The notes beneath the pieces were generated by a model. It was given only the letters and a program-made list of their open reading frames with translations. It made no database searches and was not told the DNA's origin. Below, piece by piece: positions 55,206 through 64,000 of a DNA stretch of 64,000 nucleotides. Both the position numbers and the translations under genes were made by a program. Position 1 is the stretch's first letter; every line of letters begins with the position of its first letter. Source of the DNA: Paenibacillus sedimenti (GTDB taxonomy: Bacteria > Bacillota > Bacilli > Paenibacillales > NBRC-103111); the NCBI RefSeq assembly GCF_014534655.1, contig NZ_JACVVD010000006.1:305807-369806 (forward strand). Reading direction: 5' to 3'.

Positions 55206-55285
55206 AAGGATTCATCCACATATCCACATATCCAGCGCCCCTACTGCTATTACTAATAAAAAATGTTATTATAAAATGAATATGC
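55185..55285. other. oriC, right part: basal unwinding element (DnaA boxes, GC cluster, DnaA-trios, AT-rich DUE)
   Basis: In order: a near-consensus DnaA box TGTGGATAG (55185-55193), two adjacent boxes TCATCCACA and ATATCCACA (55212-55228), a short GC cluster (about 55233-55240), then trinucleotides in the DnaA-trio phase TAC TGC TAT TAC TAA TAA (55242-55259) running into the AT-rich stretch 55257-55280. The layout is the same as the B. subtilis BUS just after dnaA, where DnaA opens the duplex. Confidence 0.85.
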
Positions 55286-55321
55286 TTACGCATCGAAAAA
55301 AAGAACCACAGGAGTGAAATC

Positions 55322-56464
55322 ATGAAATTAACCATTCTTAAGGACCATTTGATCGAATCCATTGGTCACGTTTCCAAAGCAATATCCAGTCGTACAACCA
55401 TTCCTATTCTCACGGGGATCAAAATAGATGCAACATTAAGCGGTGTAACGCTCACAGCCAGCGATACCGATATTTCCATTCAAAGCTTTACGCCAACGGA
55501 AAATGGAAACATTAAAATTATCGATCTGATTCAAGCTGGCAGTGTTGTTCTTCCTGCTAAGTTTTTTGTGGAGATCATACGAAAATTACCTTCTCAAAAC
55601 ATTGAAATTGAAGTCGGTCAACATTTCCAAACGACGATACGTTCCGGATCTTCCGAAATTCAAATCATGGGCCTTGATCCTGATGAGTATCCGCTTCTTC
55701 CGGAAATTGAAGAAAGCAAAATGATTCGCCTTCCCAGTGATCTGCTCAAAACGATGATTAAACAGACATCCTATGCGGTTTCCACGAATGAATCAACACC
55801 GATTTTGACAGGCGTTCTGTGGAACATTTCCGGTAACAAACTGAAATTTATCGGCTGTGACCGCCATCGCCTAGCCAGCAGAGAAGTAACAATCGATAAT
55901 GATTCGACACAAAACCTGCAAAATATCGTCATCTCCGGCCGCACGCTGAATGAATTAAGCAAAATTTTGCCGGATCAAAATTCCCTTATAGATATCGTTA
56001 TTTCGGACAACCAGGTTTTATTCAAAATTCATTCGATTCTTTTTTATTCTCGTATCTTGGACGGCACTTATCCGGATACTTCGAAGCTTATTCCGCAGTC
56101 CTATCAAACGGAAATGGTCGTTCCAACCAAAGAACTTGCCGAAGCGATCGACCGCGCCTACCTCCTCTCCAGAGAAGATAAAACGAACATTGTCAAAATG
56201 GTTATGCATGAGGATCAAACTATCGAGATTTCCTCCAGCTCCTCAGAGTTAGGAAAAGTAACGGAACAAATTGACCTGCAAAGCATTAAAGGCGAATTGC
56301 TGCGAATTTCTTTTAACTCAAAATATATGCTCGACGCCCTGAAAGTATTGGATTCAGACTTTATCCACATCGGATTTACGGGTGCCATGCAGCCGATCAT
56401 CATGAAACCGGAAGATACGTCGAACATCATTCAGTTGATTCTGCCATACCGTACGACCAGCTAA
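55322..56464 (+). CDS. dnaN: DNA polymerase III beta subunit (sliding clamp)
   Basis: Ring-shaped processivity factor. The 380-residue length and three-repeat fold fit the family: MKLTILKDHLIESIGHVSKAISSRTTIPILTGIKIDA at the start, VVLPAKFFVEIIRKLP, GLDPDEYPLLPEI near 119-131, TPILTGVLWNISG and the C-terminal LPYRT close to the usual Met-Pro-Met-Arg tip. The ATG follows CAGGAGTG. It lies 180 bases after dnaA, separated by the unwinding element, as in all Bacillales. Confidence 0.98.
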   Translation: MKLTILKDHLIESIGHVSKAISSRTTIPILTGIKIDATLSGVTLTASDTDISIQSFTPTENGNIKIIDLIQAGSVVLPAKFFVEIIRKLPSQNIEIEVGQHFQTTIRSGSSEIQIMGLDPDEYPLLPEIEESKMIRLPSDLLKTMIKQTSYAVSTNESTPILTGVLWNISGNKLKFIGCDRHRLASREVTIDNDSTQNLQNIVISGRTLNELSKILPDQNSLIDIVISDNQVLFKIHSILFYSRILDGTYPDTSKLIPQSYQTEMVVPTKELAEAIDRAYLLSREDKTNIVKMVMHEDQTIEISSSSSELGKVTEQIDLQSIKGELLRISFNSKYMLDALKVLDSDFIHIGFTGAMQPIIMKPEDTSNIIQLILPYRTTS

Positions 56465-56518
56465 GCATTTGCTTCCAACGCCAGTTTTCTGGTGAAAAAC
56501 TTATAGGAGTTAACGCCG

Positions 56519-56734
56519 ATGAAACAAATCGCGATAAACACCGAATACATTACGCTGGGGCAGTTTTTAAAGCTGGCGGACTGTATATCTACAGGTGGAC
56601 AAGCTAAATTTTTTGTGAAAGAAGAAAAAATAGAAGTAAACGGGCAAGCTGAAAACCGCCGAGGACGAAAACTGGTACCGCGCGATGTGGTGAGCGTAGA
56701 GGGTTTCGGACAATTTGAAGTGGTTAGCTCCTGA
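56519..56734 (+). CDS. yaaA: S4-domain RNA-binding protein YaaA
   Basis: A 71-residue single S4-domain protein: EYITLGQFLKLADCISTGGQAKFFVKEEKIEVNGQAENRRGRKLVPRDVVSVEG, with the classic Gly-x-Leu/Lys-x-x-Asp...Val-Asn-Gly...Arg-Gly-Arg-Lys pattern. Thought to bind rRNA or help ribosome assembly in Bacillus. Between dnaN and recF in all Bacillales. ATG follows AGGAGT. Confidence 0.95.
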   Translation: MKQIAINTEYITLGQFLKLADCISTGGQAKFFVKEEKIEVNGQAENRRGRKLVPRDVVSVEGFGQFEVVSS

Positions 56735-56762
56735 TAGGATCAAGCCCCCAGGAGGATGGCCC

Positions 56763-57881
56763 ATGTTTTTAACGAAGCTAGCGCTTAGTCACTACAGGAA
56801 CTACGAGCAGATTGAGTTGACCACAGACAGCAATGTCAACATATTTGTCGGGCCTAATGCACAAGGCAAAACGAACTTGCTAGAATCGATCTATGTTATG
56901 GCTATGACTAGATCGCATCGAACGCATCAGGATAAGGAATTGATCGGCTGGAACGGTGAGCAGACGCAGCTGCATGCAGAAATTAATAAACGTTATGGGA
57001 ACTGCAAGTTGGATCTCGCCATCTCTACCAAAGGGAAAAAAGCCAAGATCAATGGACTTGAGCAAAAGAAACTAAGCAATTTTATCGGCGCGCTCAACGT
57101 GGTCATGTTTGCGCCGGAGGATCTCGAAATCGTCAAAGGAACCCCTGGCGTCAGAAGACGGTTTCTCGATATGGAGATCGGTCAGGTTCAGCCCTCCTAT
57201 CTCTATGATTTGTCCCAATATCAAAAAATATTGCTGCAGCGGAACAATTATTTAAAACAATCATTCCCCGGAAAAGGTTCACCTGACGCTATGCTGGACA
57301 TATGGAATGAACAATTAGCCCAGTATGGTGTTAAAATTATGAAAAAACGTCAAAGCTTTATTAAGAAACTCCAACAATGGGCGGAATCGATCCATAGAGG
57401 GATCACAAATGATAGTGAGGAGCTCCGGATTCGCTATGCTCCCTCTTTTGACATGGGGCAGTTTGAAGATGAATCTGTTTTATTAGAGCAATTTATGATA
57501 AAGTTAACACAGGTCAAAGAGCAGGAATTCCGAAGAGGCGTCACTTTGGTAGGCCCTCATCGCGACGATCTACTTTTTTACATCAACGAAAAAGAAGTGC
57601 AAACGTTTGGTTCACAAGGACAACAGCGGACAACGGCGCTATCGCTGAAGCTCGCCGAGATCGAACTGATTCACGAAGAAGTTGGAGAGTACCCTCTCCT
57701 GCTGCTGGACGATGTGCTCTCCGAACTCGATGAATACAGACAGACGCAATTGATTCGTACATTCCAACAAAAAGTGCAAACGTTTATTACGACGACAGGT
57801 CTGGAGAGCGTCCATTTGGACCAGCTGGATCATGCTTCCGTGTTCCATGTTTTGAAAGGAAATGTAAGCGGCAGGAGCTGA
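56763..57881 (+). CDS. recF: DNA replication and repair protein RecF
   Basis: SMC-like ATPase that helps load RecA at gaps. The 372-residue protein has LALSHYRNYEQIEL at the start, Walker A FVGPNAQGKTNLLESIYVM near 29-47, the RecF signature, TLVGPHRDDLLF near 262-273, FGSQGQQRTTALSLKLAEIELI (ABC signature-like) and Walker B YPLLLLDDVLSELDEYRQ near 320-337. ATG at 56763 follows CCAGGAGGA; the ORF also opens at 56715. Overlaps nothing; remB follows by five bases. Confidence 0.97.
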   Translation: MFLTKLALSHYRNYEQIELTTDSNVNIFVGPNAQGKTNLLESIYVMAMTRSHRTHQDKELIGWNGEQTQLHAEINKRYGNCKLDLAISTKGKKAKINGLEQKKLSNFIGALNVVMFAPEDLEIVKGTPGVRRRFLDMEIGQVQPSYLYDLSQYQKILLQRNNYLKQSFPGKGSPDAMLDIWNEQLAQYGVKIMKKRQSFIKKLQQWAESIHRGITNDSEELRIRYAPSFDMGQFEDESVLLEQFMIKLTQVKEQEFRRGVTLVGPHRDDLLFYINEKEVQTFGSQGQQRTTALSLKLAEIELIHEEVGEYPLLLLDDVLSELDEYRQTQLIRTFQQKVQTFITTTGLESVHLDQLDHASVFHVLKGNVSGRS

Positions 57882-57886
57882 AGAAC

Positions 57887-58135
57887 ATGTTTATCCATTT
57901 GGGCGGCGAAAAAATTATAAGAGCTTCCGAACTGATTGCTATTTTTGACATCTCGGTAGAGAAGTCTTCCAAAATATCGAAACAGTTTATTCAGCAAGCT
58001 GCAAAAGACAAAAAGATAGAGCATATCGGAGAAGAAGAATGCAAATCGCTAGTCGTTACGCAAAACAAGGTTTATTACTCACCTATTTCCTCTACAACGC
58101 TTAAGAAAAGAGCGCACCAATTGTTAACGAACTAA
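57887..58135 (+). CDS. remB: Extracellular matrix regulator RemB (YaaB)
   Basis: An 82-residue protein of the RemB/YaaB (DUF370-like) family: MFIHLGGEKIIRASELIAIFD at the start, with SSTTLKKRA near the end. In B. subtilis RemB contributes to matrix gene expression, together with RemA; family inference here. Between recF and gyrB, its usual place. Adjacent genes lie five and 36 bases away. Confidence 0.93.
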   Translation: MFIHLGGEKIIRASELIAIFDISVEKSSKISKQFIQQAAKDKKIEHIGEEECKSLVVTQNKVYYSPISSTTLKKRAHQLLTN

Positions 58136-60088
<1,953 letters not shown>

Positions 60089-60139
60089 ATTCGACGTTTT
60101 AGGCGTTGCCTACGATGCAAGCTTTCAGGAGGAACAACC

Positions 60140-62620
60140 ATGAGCGAAGAATTACATTCGCAAGTCAAAGAGATTGATATCGGTACGGAAATGCGCACCT
60201 CCTTCTTGGATTATGCGATGAGTATCATCGTCAGTCGTGCACTGCCCGATGTAAGAGACGGCCTGAAGCCGGTTCATCGACGTATCTTGTTTGCGATGTC
60301 CGAGCTGGGCATGTCACCAGATAAACCATACAAGAAGTCGGCCAGAATCGTCGGCGAAGTCATCGGTAAATACCATCCGCACGGTGACAGCGCCGTTTAT
60401 GAAACGATGGTTCGTATGGCGCAGGATTTCTCTTTGCGTTATATGCTCGTTGATGGACATGGTAACTTTGGGTCCATCGATGGTGATATGGCCGCGGCCA
60501 TGCGTTATACGGAAGCGCGTTTGTCCAAAATTGCGATGGAGCTCCTTCGCGATATCAATAAAGAGACGATTGATTATGCGCCTAACTATGATGGTGAAGA
60601 GCAAGAGCCAGTCGTCCTTCCTTCCCGTTTTCCGAATTTGCTGGTGAACGGAAGCTCAGGTATTGCGGTAGGGATGGCAACCAATATCCCTCCACATAAT
60701 CTGCGCGAGGTCATCGATGGCATCCAGATGCTGATTGAGAATCCGGATGTTACGCCCCTTGAGCTAATGCAAGCTATCAAAGGGCCTGACTTCCCGACAG
60801 CCGGTTATATTCTCGGCCGCGAAGGGATCAGACAAGCCTATTCAACAGGCAGAGGCTCAGTGACGATGCGTGCCAGAACCATGATTGAGGAGAATAACAA
60901 TAAAGCTAGAATTATTGTCAATGAACTCCCCTATCAGGTTAATAAAGCTAGATTAATTGAGAAAATTGCCGAGCTCGTTCGCGAGAAGAAAATCGAGGGT
61001 ATTACCGATCTTCGTGACGAATCCGACCGTAACGGCATGCGTATTGTTATCGAACTCCGTCGTGACGTGAATCCGAACGTTGTTCTGAACAACTTGTTCA
61101 AACAAACGGCGATGCAGTCTAATTTCGGTATTATTATGCTGGCATTGGTGAACGGTGAGCCAAGAGTTCTTAATTTGCGTGAGATGCTGCACTACTATCT
61201 CAAGCATCAGCAAGAAGTGATCCGCCGCAGAACCGAGTATGATCTACGCAAAGCGGAAGCAAGAGCTCACATCTTGGAAGGTTTGCGTATCGCACTTGAC
61301 CATCTGGATCAAGTCATCGCATTGATTCGTGCTTCTCAAACAACGGATGAGGCTAGAGAAGGTCTCATGAGTACCTTCAATCTCAGTCTTGATCAAGCTC
61401 AAGCGATTCTCGATATGCGCTTGCAGCGATTGACTGGTTTAGAGCGTGAGAAGATCGAGGCCGAGTACGCGGAGCTGATGAAGAAAATCGCCGAGTATAA
61501 AGCCATTTTAGCTGATGAGCAGTTAATTCTTGCGATCATTAGCGAAGAATTAAAAGAAATCAAAGATAAATTCGGAGATGACAGACGTTCCGAGATTACG
61601 ATTGGTGAGGAAAGCATCGAAGATGAAGACCTTATTCCTCGTGAAGATGTCGTTATCACGATTACGCATACTGGCTATATCAAGCGCCTGCCAGTCACTA
61701 CGTACCGCAGCCAAAAGCGCGGAGGACGCGGTGTTGTGGGCATGGATACGAAGGATAATGACTTTGTCGAACATTTGTTCGTAACGAATACGCATCATTA
61801 CCTGATGTTCTTTACGAACAAAGGAAAAGTGTATCGTCTGAAGGCTTACGAGATTCCTGATCTTAGCCGAACAGCTCGAGGAACGCCGATCATTAACTTG
61901 ATTCAAATAGAGCAAGGCGAAACGATCAACGCGGTTATTCCTGTCGAAAGCTTTGAAACCGAACAATACCTCTTTTTCGCTACAAAGCAAGGGATTGTGA
62001 AGAAAACACCAATCGATGATTACTCTAACATTCGTAAAGGCGGCTTAATTGCCATTAACCTGCGCGATGACGATGATCTAATCGGTGTCAAGCTGACAGA
62101 CGGTAACCAAGGTATCATTATGGGAACCAAGCTCGGTATGTCCATTCACTTCCCGGAGCAGGATGTACGCTCGATGGGTAGATCCGCAACCGGGGTTAAA
62201 GGTATTCATTTGGATGAAGAGGATACCGTGATCGATATGGACGTTGTTCATGAAGATAACAGCGTTCTGATCGTAACATCCAAAGGTTTCGGTAAACGGA
62301 CGCCAGTTTCTGAATACCGGATTCAATCCCGCGGCGGTAAAGGAATAAAAACCTTGAATGTGACCGAAAAGAATGGTCCAATCGTCGGACTTAAAGTCGT
62401 TCAAGAAGATGAAGATCTGATGATCATCACGGCATCGGGTACTGTTATTCGTACGAGTATGGGCGGAATCTCCATGATGGGTCGAAATACGCAAGGCGTT
62501 AAATTGATCAATATTCGTGAAGATGACGAAGTCGGTACGCTCGCACGTGTTCAGAAGAGTGAAGAGCAAAACGATAATGACGAAGACGGCGAATGGGAAG
62601 AAAACGAAAGCACAGAATGA
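60140..62620 (+). CDS. gyrA: DNA gyrase subunit A
   Basis: Breakage-reunion subunit of DNA gyrase. The 826-residue protein carries [20 protein letters not shown] near 31-50, the quinolone-pocket region [22 protein letters not shown] with unsubstituted Ser and Glu at the two classical positions, the catalytic Tyr in [11 protein letters not shown] near 121, the GyrA box [10 protein letters not shown] near 527-537, and a six-bladed C-terminal pinwheel of repeats ([19 protein letters not shown] and others), ending in an acidic tail. Length and motifs are complete. AGGAGGA precedes the ATG. Confidence 0.99.
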   Translation: MSEELHSQVKEIDIGTEMRTSFLDYAMSIIVSRALPDVRDGLKPVHRRILFAMSELGMSPDKPYKKSARIVGEVIGKYHPHGDSAVYETMVRMAQDFSLRYMLVDGHGNFGSIDGDMAAAMRYTEARLSKIAMELLRDINKETIDYAPNYDGEEQEPVVLPSRFPNLLVNGSSGIAVGMATNIPPHNLREVIDGIQMLIENPDVTPLELMQAIKGPDFPTAGYILGREGIRQAYSTGRGSVTMRARTMIEENNNKARIIVNELPYQVNKARLIEKIAELVREKKIEGITDLRDESDRNGMRIVIELRRDVNPNVVLNNLFKQTAMQSNFGIIMLALVNGEPRVLNLREMLHYYLKHQQEVIRRRTEYDLRKAEARAHILEGLRIALDHLDQVIALIRASQTTDEAREGLMSTFNLSLDQAQAILDMRLQRLTGLEREKIEAEYAELMKKIAEYKAILADEQLILAIISEELKEIKDKFGDDRRSEITIGEESIEDEDLIPREDVVITITHTGYIKRLPVTTYRSQKRGGRGVVGMDTKDNDFVEHLFVTNTHHYLMFFTNKGKVYRLKAYEIPDLSRTARGTPIINLIQIEQGETINAVIPVESFETEQYLFFATKQGIVKKTPIDDYSNIRKGGLIAINLRDDDDLIGVKLTDGNQGIIMGTKLGMSIHFPEQDVRSMGRSATGVKGIHLDEEDTVIDMDVVHEDNSVLIVTSKGFGKRTPVSEYRIQSRGGKGIKTLNVTEKNGPIVGLKVVQEDEDLMIITASGTVIRTSMGGISMMGRNTQGVKLINIREDDEVGTLARVQKSEEQNDNDEDGEWEENESTE

Positions 62621-62629
62621 TAAAATGTT

Positions 62630-62660
62630 GGGATGGGGCTTACAAACCCATCCCTTTTAC
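62630..62660 (+). terminator. Terminator of gyrB-gyrA
   Basis: GGGATGGG/CCCATCCC stem (62630-62637 and 62647-62654) followed by TTTTACTTT, just after the gyrA stop codon. Confidence 0.9.
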
Positions 62661-62705
62661 TTTACAATATGAAGTATACGAAACAAGTAAGGTGAGTGAA
62701 TATTT

Positions 62706-63767
62706 GTGCCGACAGTAGCCGTTACTCAATTAAAATATGGGGAAAAGCTTGGCGACAATGTGCTAACGAAGCTTGGCAATACACTTTTCAACAAAGGAAA
62801 GGTGTTAACAGAGAGAGATATTGATATCTTGAAAGCTTTTCTGATTCCATCTGTCTTTATCGAATCTAAAGCTGGTGAAGAGCCTGAAGCAAAATTGGAG
62901 GAGACGAAGCTTGCAGAAAGCTCCGCACGACTTCCTTTTTATGAAGAGTATCAGAACATATTGACCCTGCTAAAACGTATTTTCCGTCTTGCTAACGGGG
63001 GACAGCCACTCCCAATCTTAGATATTCGTACCAGATTGGAAGCACTCATTCAACATATTGATACCTATCAAGTACTCACTTTTTTACCCAAAAATACAAA
63101 TCTTCAAGATTACATTTATCATAAAAGCATTATGGTAAGTTTGACATCCTATTCTTTAGCCAGATGGCACGGACTCCCTCAAAAAGACTTAATGCAGATC
63201 GCATTAGCCGGTCTTCTGCACGATATTGGTACAGCTAAAATAGACTATGCCATTTTGGAAAAAAAGAAACCGCTAACGGTCTCAGAAATGGATGAGGTCA
63301 AGCAGCATACGTTAATGGGCTATCAAATTTTAAAAAACATTCCAGCCATTAATGAAGGAGTGAAACTAAGCGCCCTTCAGCATCATGAACGTGAAGATGG
63401 CTCTGGATATCCACTCGGTGTGAAAGGCGATAAGATTCATTTGTATGCAAAAATTGTTGCCATAGCCGACATCTATCATGCCATGACGAATGACCGATTC
63501 TATAAGACGGCAGTATCCCCTTATCTAGTGTTGGAACAGTTGTTCACCGAATCGTTTGGAAAAGTGGATCCTACTCTTGTGCAAGTATTCATTAACAAGT
63601 CAACACAGATCAGCAATGGAACTCTTGTAAAGCTAAGTGACAATCGAGTCGGGGAGATTGTTTTCTCGGATCGGGCACACCCTACCCGTCCTTGGGTCAA
63701 TGTGAACGGAACTATTATTAATCTAGCTATAGAAAGAAGTTTATTTATTCAGGATGTACTCGGGTGA
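62706..63767 (+). CDS. HD-GYP domain phosphohydrolase
   Basis: A 353-residue protein. The N-terminal 70 residues (VTQLKYGEKLGDNVLTKLGNTLFNKGKVLTERDIDILKAF) are the usual lead-in of Firmicutes HD-GYP proteins; the C-terminal half is the HD-GYP domain with YHKSIMVSLTSYSLARWHG, LAGLLHDIGTAKI (HD motif near 164-176), HTLMGYQIL, LSALQHHEREDGSGYPLGVKGDKIHLYAKIVAIADIYHAMTNDRFY (GYP motif and metal His/Asp, near 225-268). The domain hydrolyses c-di-GMP or related nucleotides in active members. GTG start behind TAAGGTGAG. Monocistronic between the gyrA terminator and rRNA promoters. Confidence 0.92.
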   Translation: MPTVAVTQLKYGEKLGDNVLTKLGNTLFNKGKVLTERDIDILKAFLIPSVFIESKAGEEPEAKLEETKLAESSARLPFYEEYQNILTLLKRIFRLANGGQPLPILDIRTRLEALIQHIDTYQVLTFLPKNTNLQDYIYHKSIMVSLTSYSLARWHGLPQKDLMQIALAGLLHDIGTAKIDYAILEKKKPLTVSEMDEVKQHTLMGYQILKNIPAINEGVKLSALQHHEREDGSGYPLGVKGDKIHLYAKIVAIADIYHAMTNDRFYKTAVSPYLVLEQLFTESFGKVDPTLVQVFINKSTQISNGTLVKLSDNRVGEIVFSDRAHPTRPWVNVNGTIINLAIERSLFIQDVLG

Positions 63768-63786
63768 TTTAAATATACGTAAGACG

Positions 63787-63813
63787 AGAAACTCCTTCTT
63801 TTAAGGGGTTTCT
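63787..63813 (+). terminator. Terminator of the HD-GYP gene
   Basis: AGAAACTCC/GGGGTTTCT stem (63787-63795 and 63805-63813, one G-U) followed by ATTTATTTTT, 20 bases after the stop codon. Confidence 0.8.
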
Positions 63814-63842
63814 ATTTATTTTTGAAAACTATCGAAAAAATC

Positions 63843-63871
63843 TTGCAATCCGTTTTAAGTTTTGGTATATT
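63843..63871 (+). promoter_or_regulatory. Tandem rRNA-type promoter P1
   Basis: TTGCAA (63843-63848), 17-base spacer, TATATT (63866-63871). No protein gene follows to the window end, and rRNA operons usually follow gyrA in Bacillales, so this is probably an upstream promoter of a 16S-23S-5S operon starting outside the window. Confidence 0.7.
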
Positions 63872-63925
63872 ACTCTTTGTCACTTCGGAGCCGAACGAAA
63901 GAACAAAAGAAATTAAAAAAAGTTC

Positions 63926-63955
63926 TTGCAATCGAGTAGGCAAATGTGATATATT
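63926..63955 (+). promoter_or_regulatory. Tandem rRNA-type promoter P2
   Basis: TTGCAA (63926-63931), 18-base spacer, TATATT (63950-63955), with an A-rich stretch upstream (63900-63921) like an UP element and a following GTCGCC, a start region seen before Bacillales rRNA operons. Confidence 0.75.
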
Positions 63956-64000
63956 AATTAAGTCGCCTTTGAGGGGTGGCGAGGTTAAAAAACGAAAGAA

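Overview
The window is a chromosomal segment of a spore-forming, low-to-medium G+C Gram-positive bacterium, most likely Paenibacillus or a close relative (Paenibacillaceae). Reasons: the canonical Bacillales origin gene order (rpmH-rnpA on one side; dnaA-dnaN-yaaA-recF-remB-gyrB-gyrA on the other), strong GGAGG-type ribosome binding sites, a WalRK operon with walH/walI/walJ and an HtrA protease, spore genes (yyaC, spoIIIJ, jag, a BclA-like collagen protein, a YheC/YheD-type ATP-grasp protein), DUF4446 next to a cysteine desulfurase next to parB, and an HD-GYP protein plus rRNA promoters directly after gyrA. Genus is inference; no 16S sequence lies inside the window.

Layout. 1-2.75 kb: end of an SDR gene, a ThuA-like gene and a GMC oxidoreductase carrying an N-terminal LysM domain. 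2.77-9.0 kb: a GNAT gene, then the arabinose operon araB-araD-araA (minus strand) divergent from its repressor araR, with near-identical AraR operators at both promoters. 9.2-16.6 kb: TerC membrane protein, a collagen-like glycoprotein candidate, an ATP-grasp spore-type protein and three glycosyltransferases. 16.98-25.3 kb: rlmH, yyzF, htrC, walJ, walI, walH, walK, walR, all minus strand, with hairpin-rich and tandem-repeat DNA between rlmH and htrC. 25.3-31.7 kb: M23 peptidase, two lineage-specific small genes, purA (PurR operator, long structured 5' leader) and replicative helicase dnaB. 31.7-37.1 kb: rplI, gdpP, yybS, MazG-like, cupin, rpsR-ssb-rpsF. 37.2-43.8 kb: small accessory genes, a Tat-exported beta-helix protein, a lipoprotein, tRNA-Ser(CGA), yyzM, mscS, DUF3343, yyaC, DUF4446 and a cysteine desulfurase. 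43.9-53.15 kb: parB, parA, noc, rsmG, mnmG, mnmE, jag, spoIIIJ, rnpA, rpmH. 53.2-55.3 kb: bipartite oriC flanking dnaA. 55.3-64 kb: dnaN to gyrA, an HD-GYP protein and two tandem rRNA-type promoters running off the right edge.

Working together: replication leaves oriC in both directions, and nearly all core genes point away from it (minus strand on the left, plus strand on the right). Two parS sites lie in or beside parB and rsmG, where ParAB would load. The plus-strand genes left of the origin (SDR/ThuA/GMC, araR, the ATP-grasp/glycosyltransferase block, yjzC to the beta-helix gene, yyaC) are head-on to replication and mostly accessory. The most interesting parts are the collagen/glycosyltransferase locus, the structured purA leader under two PurBoxes, the LysM-GMC fusion, the compact origin-unwinding element after dnaA, and the unexplained hairpin-rich intergenic DNA around rlmH/yyzF. 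All reading is by eye; no database search was run.
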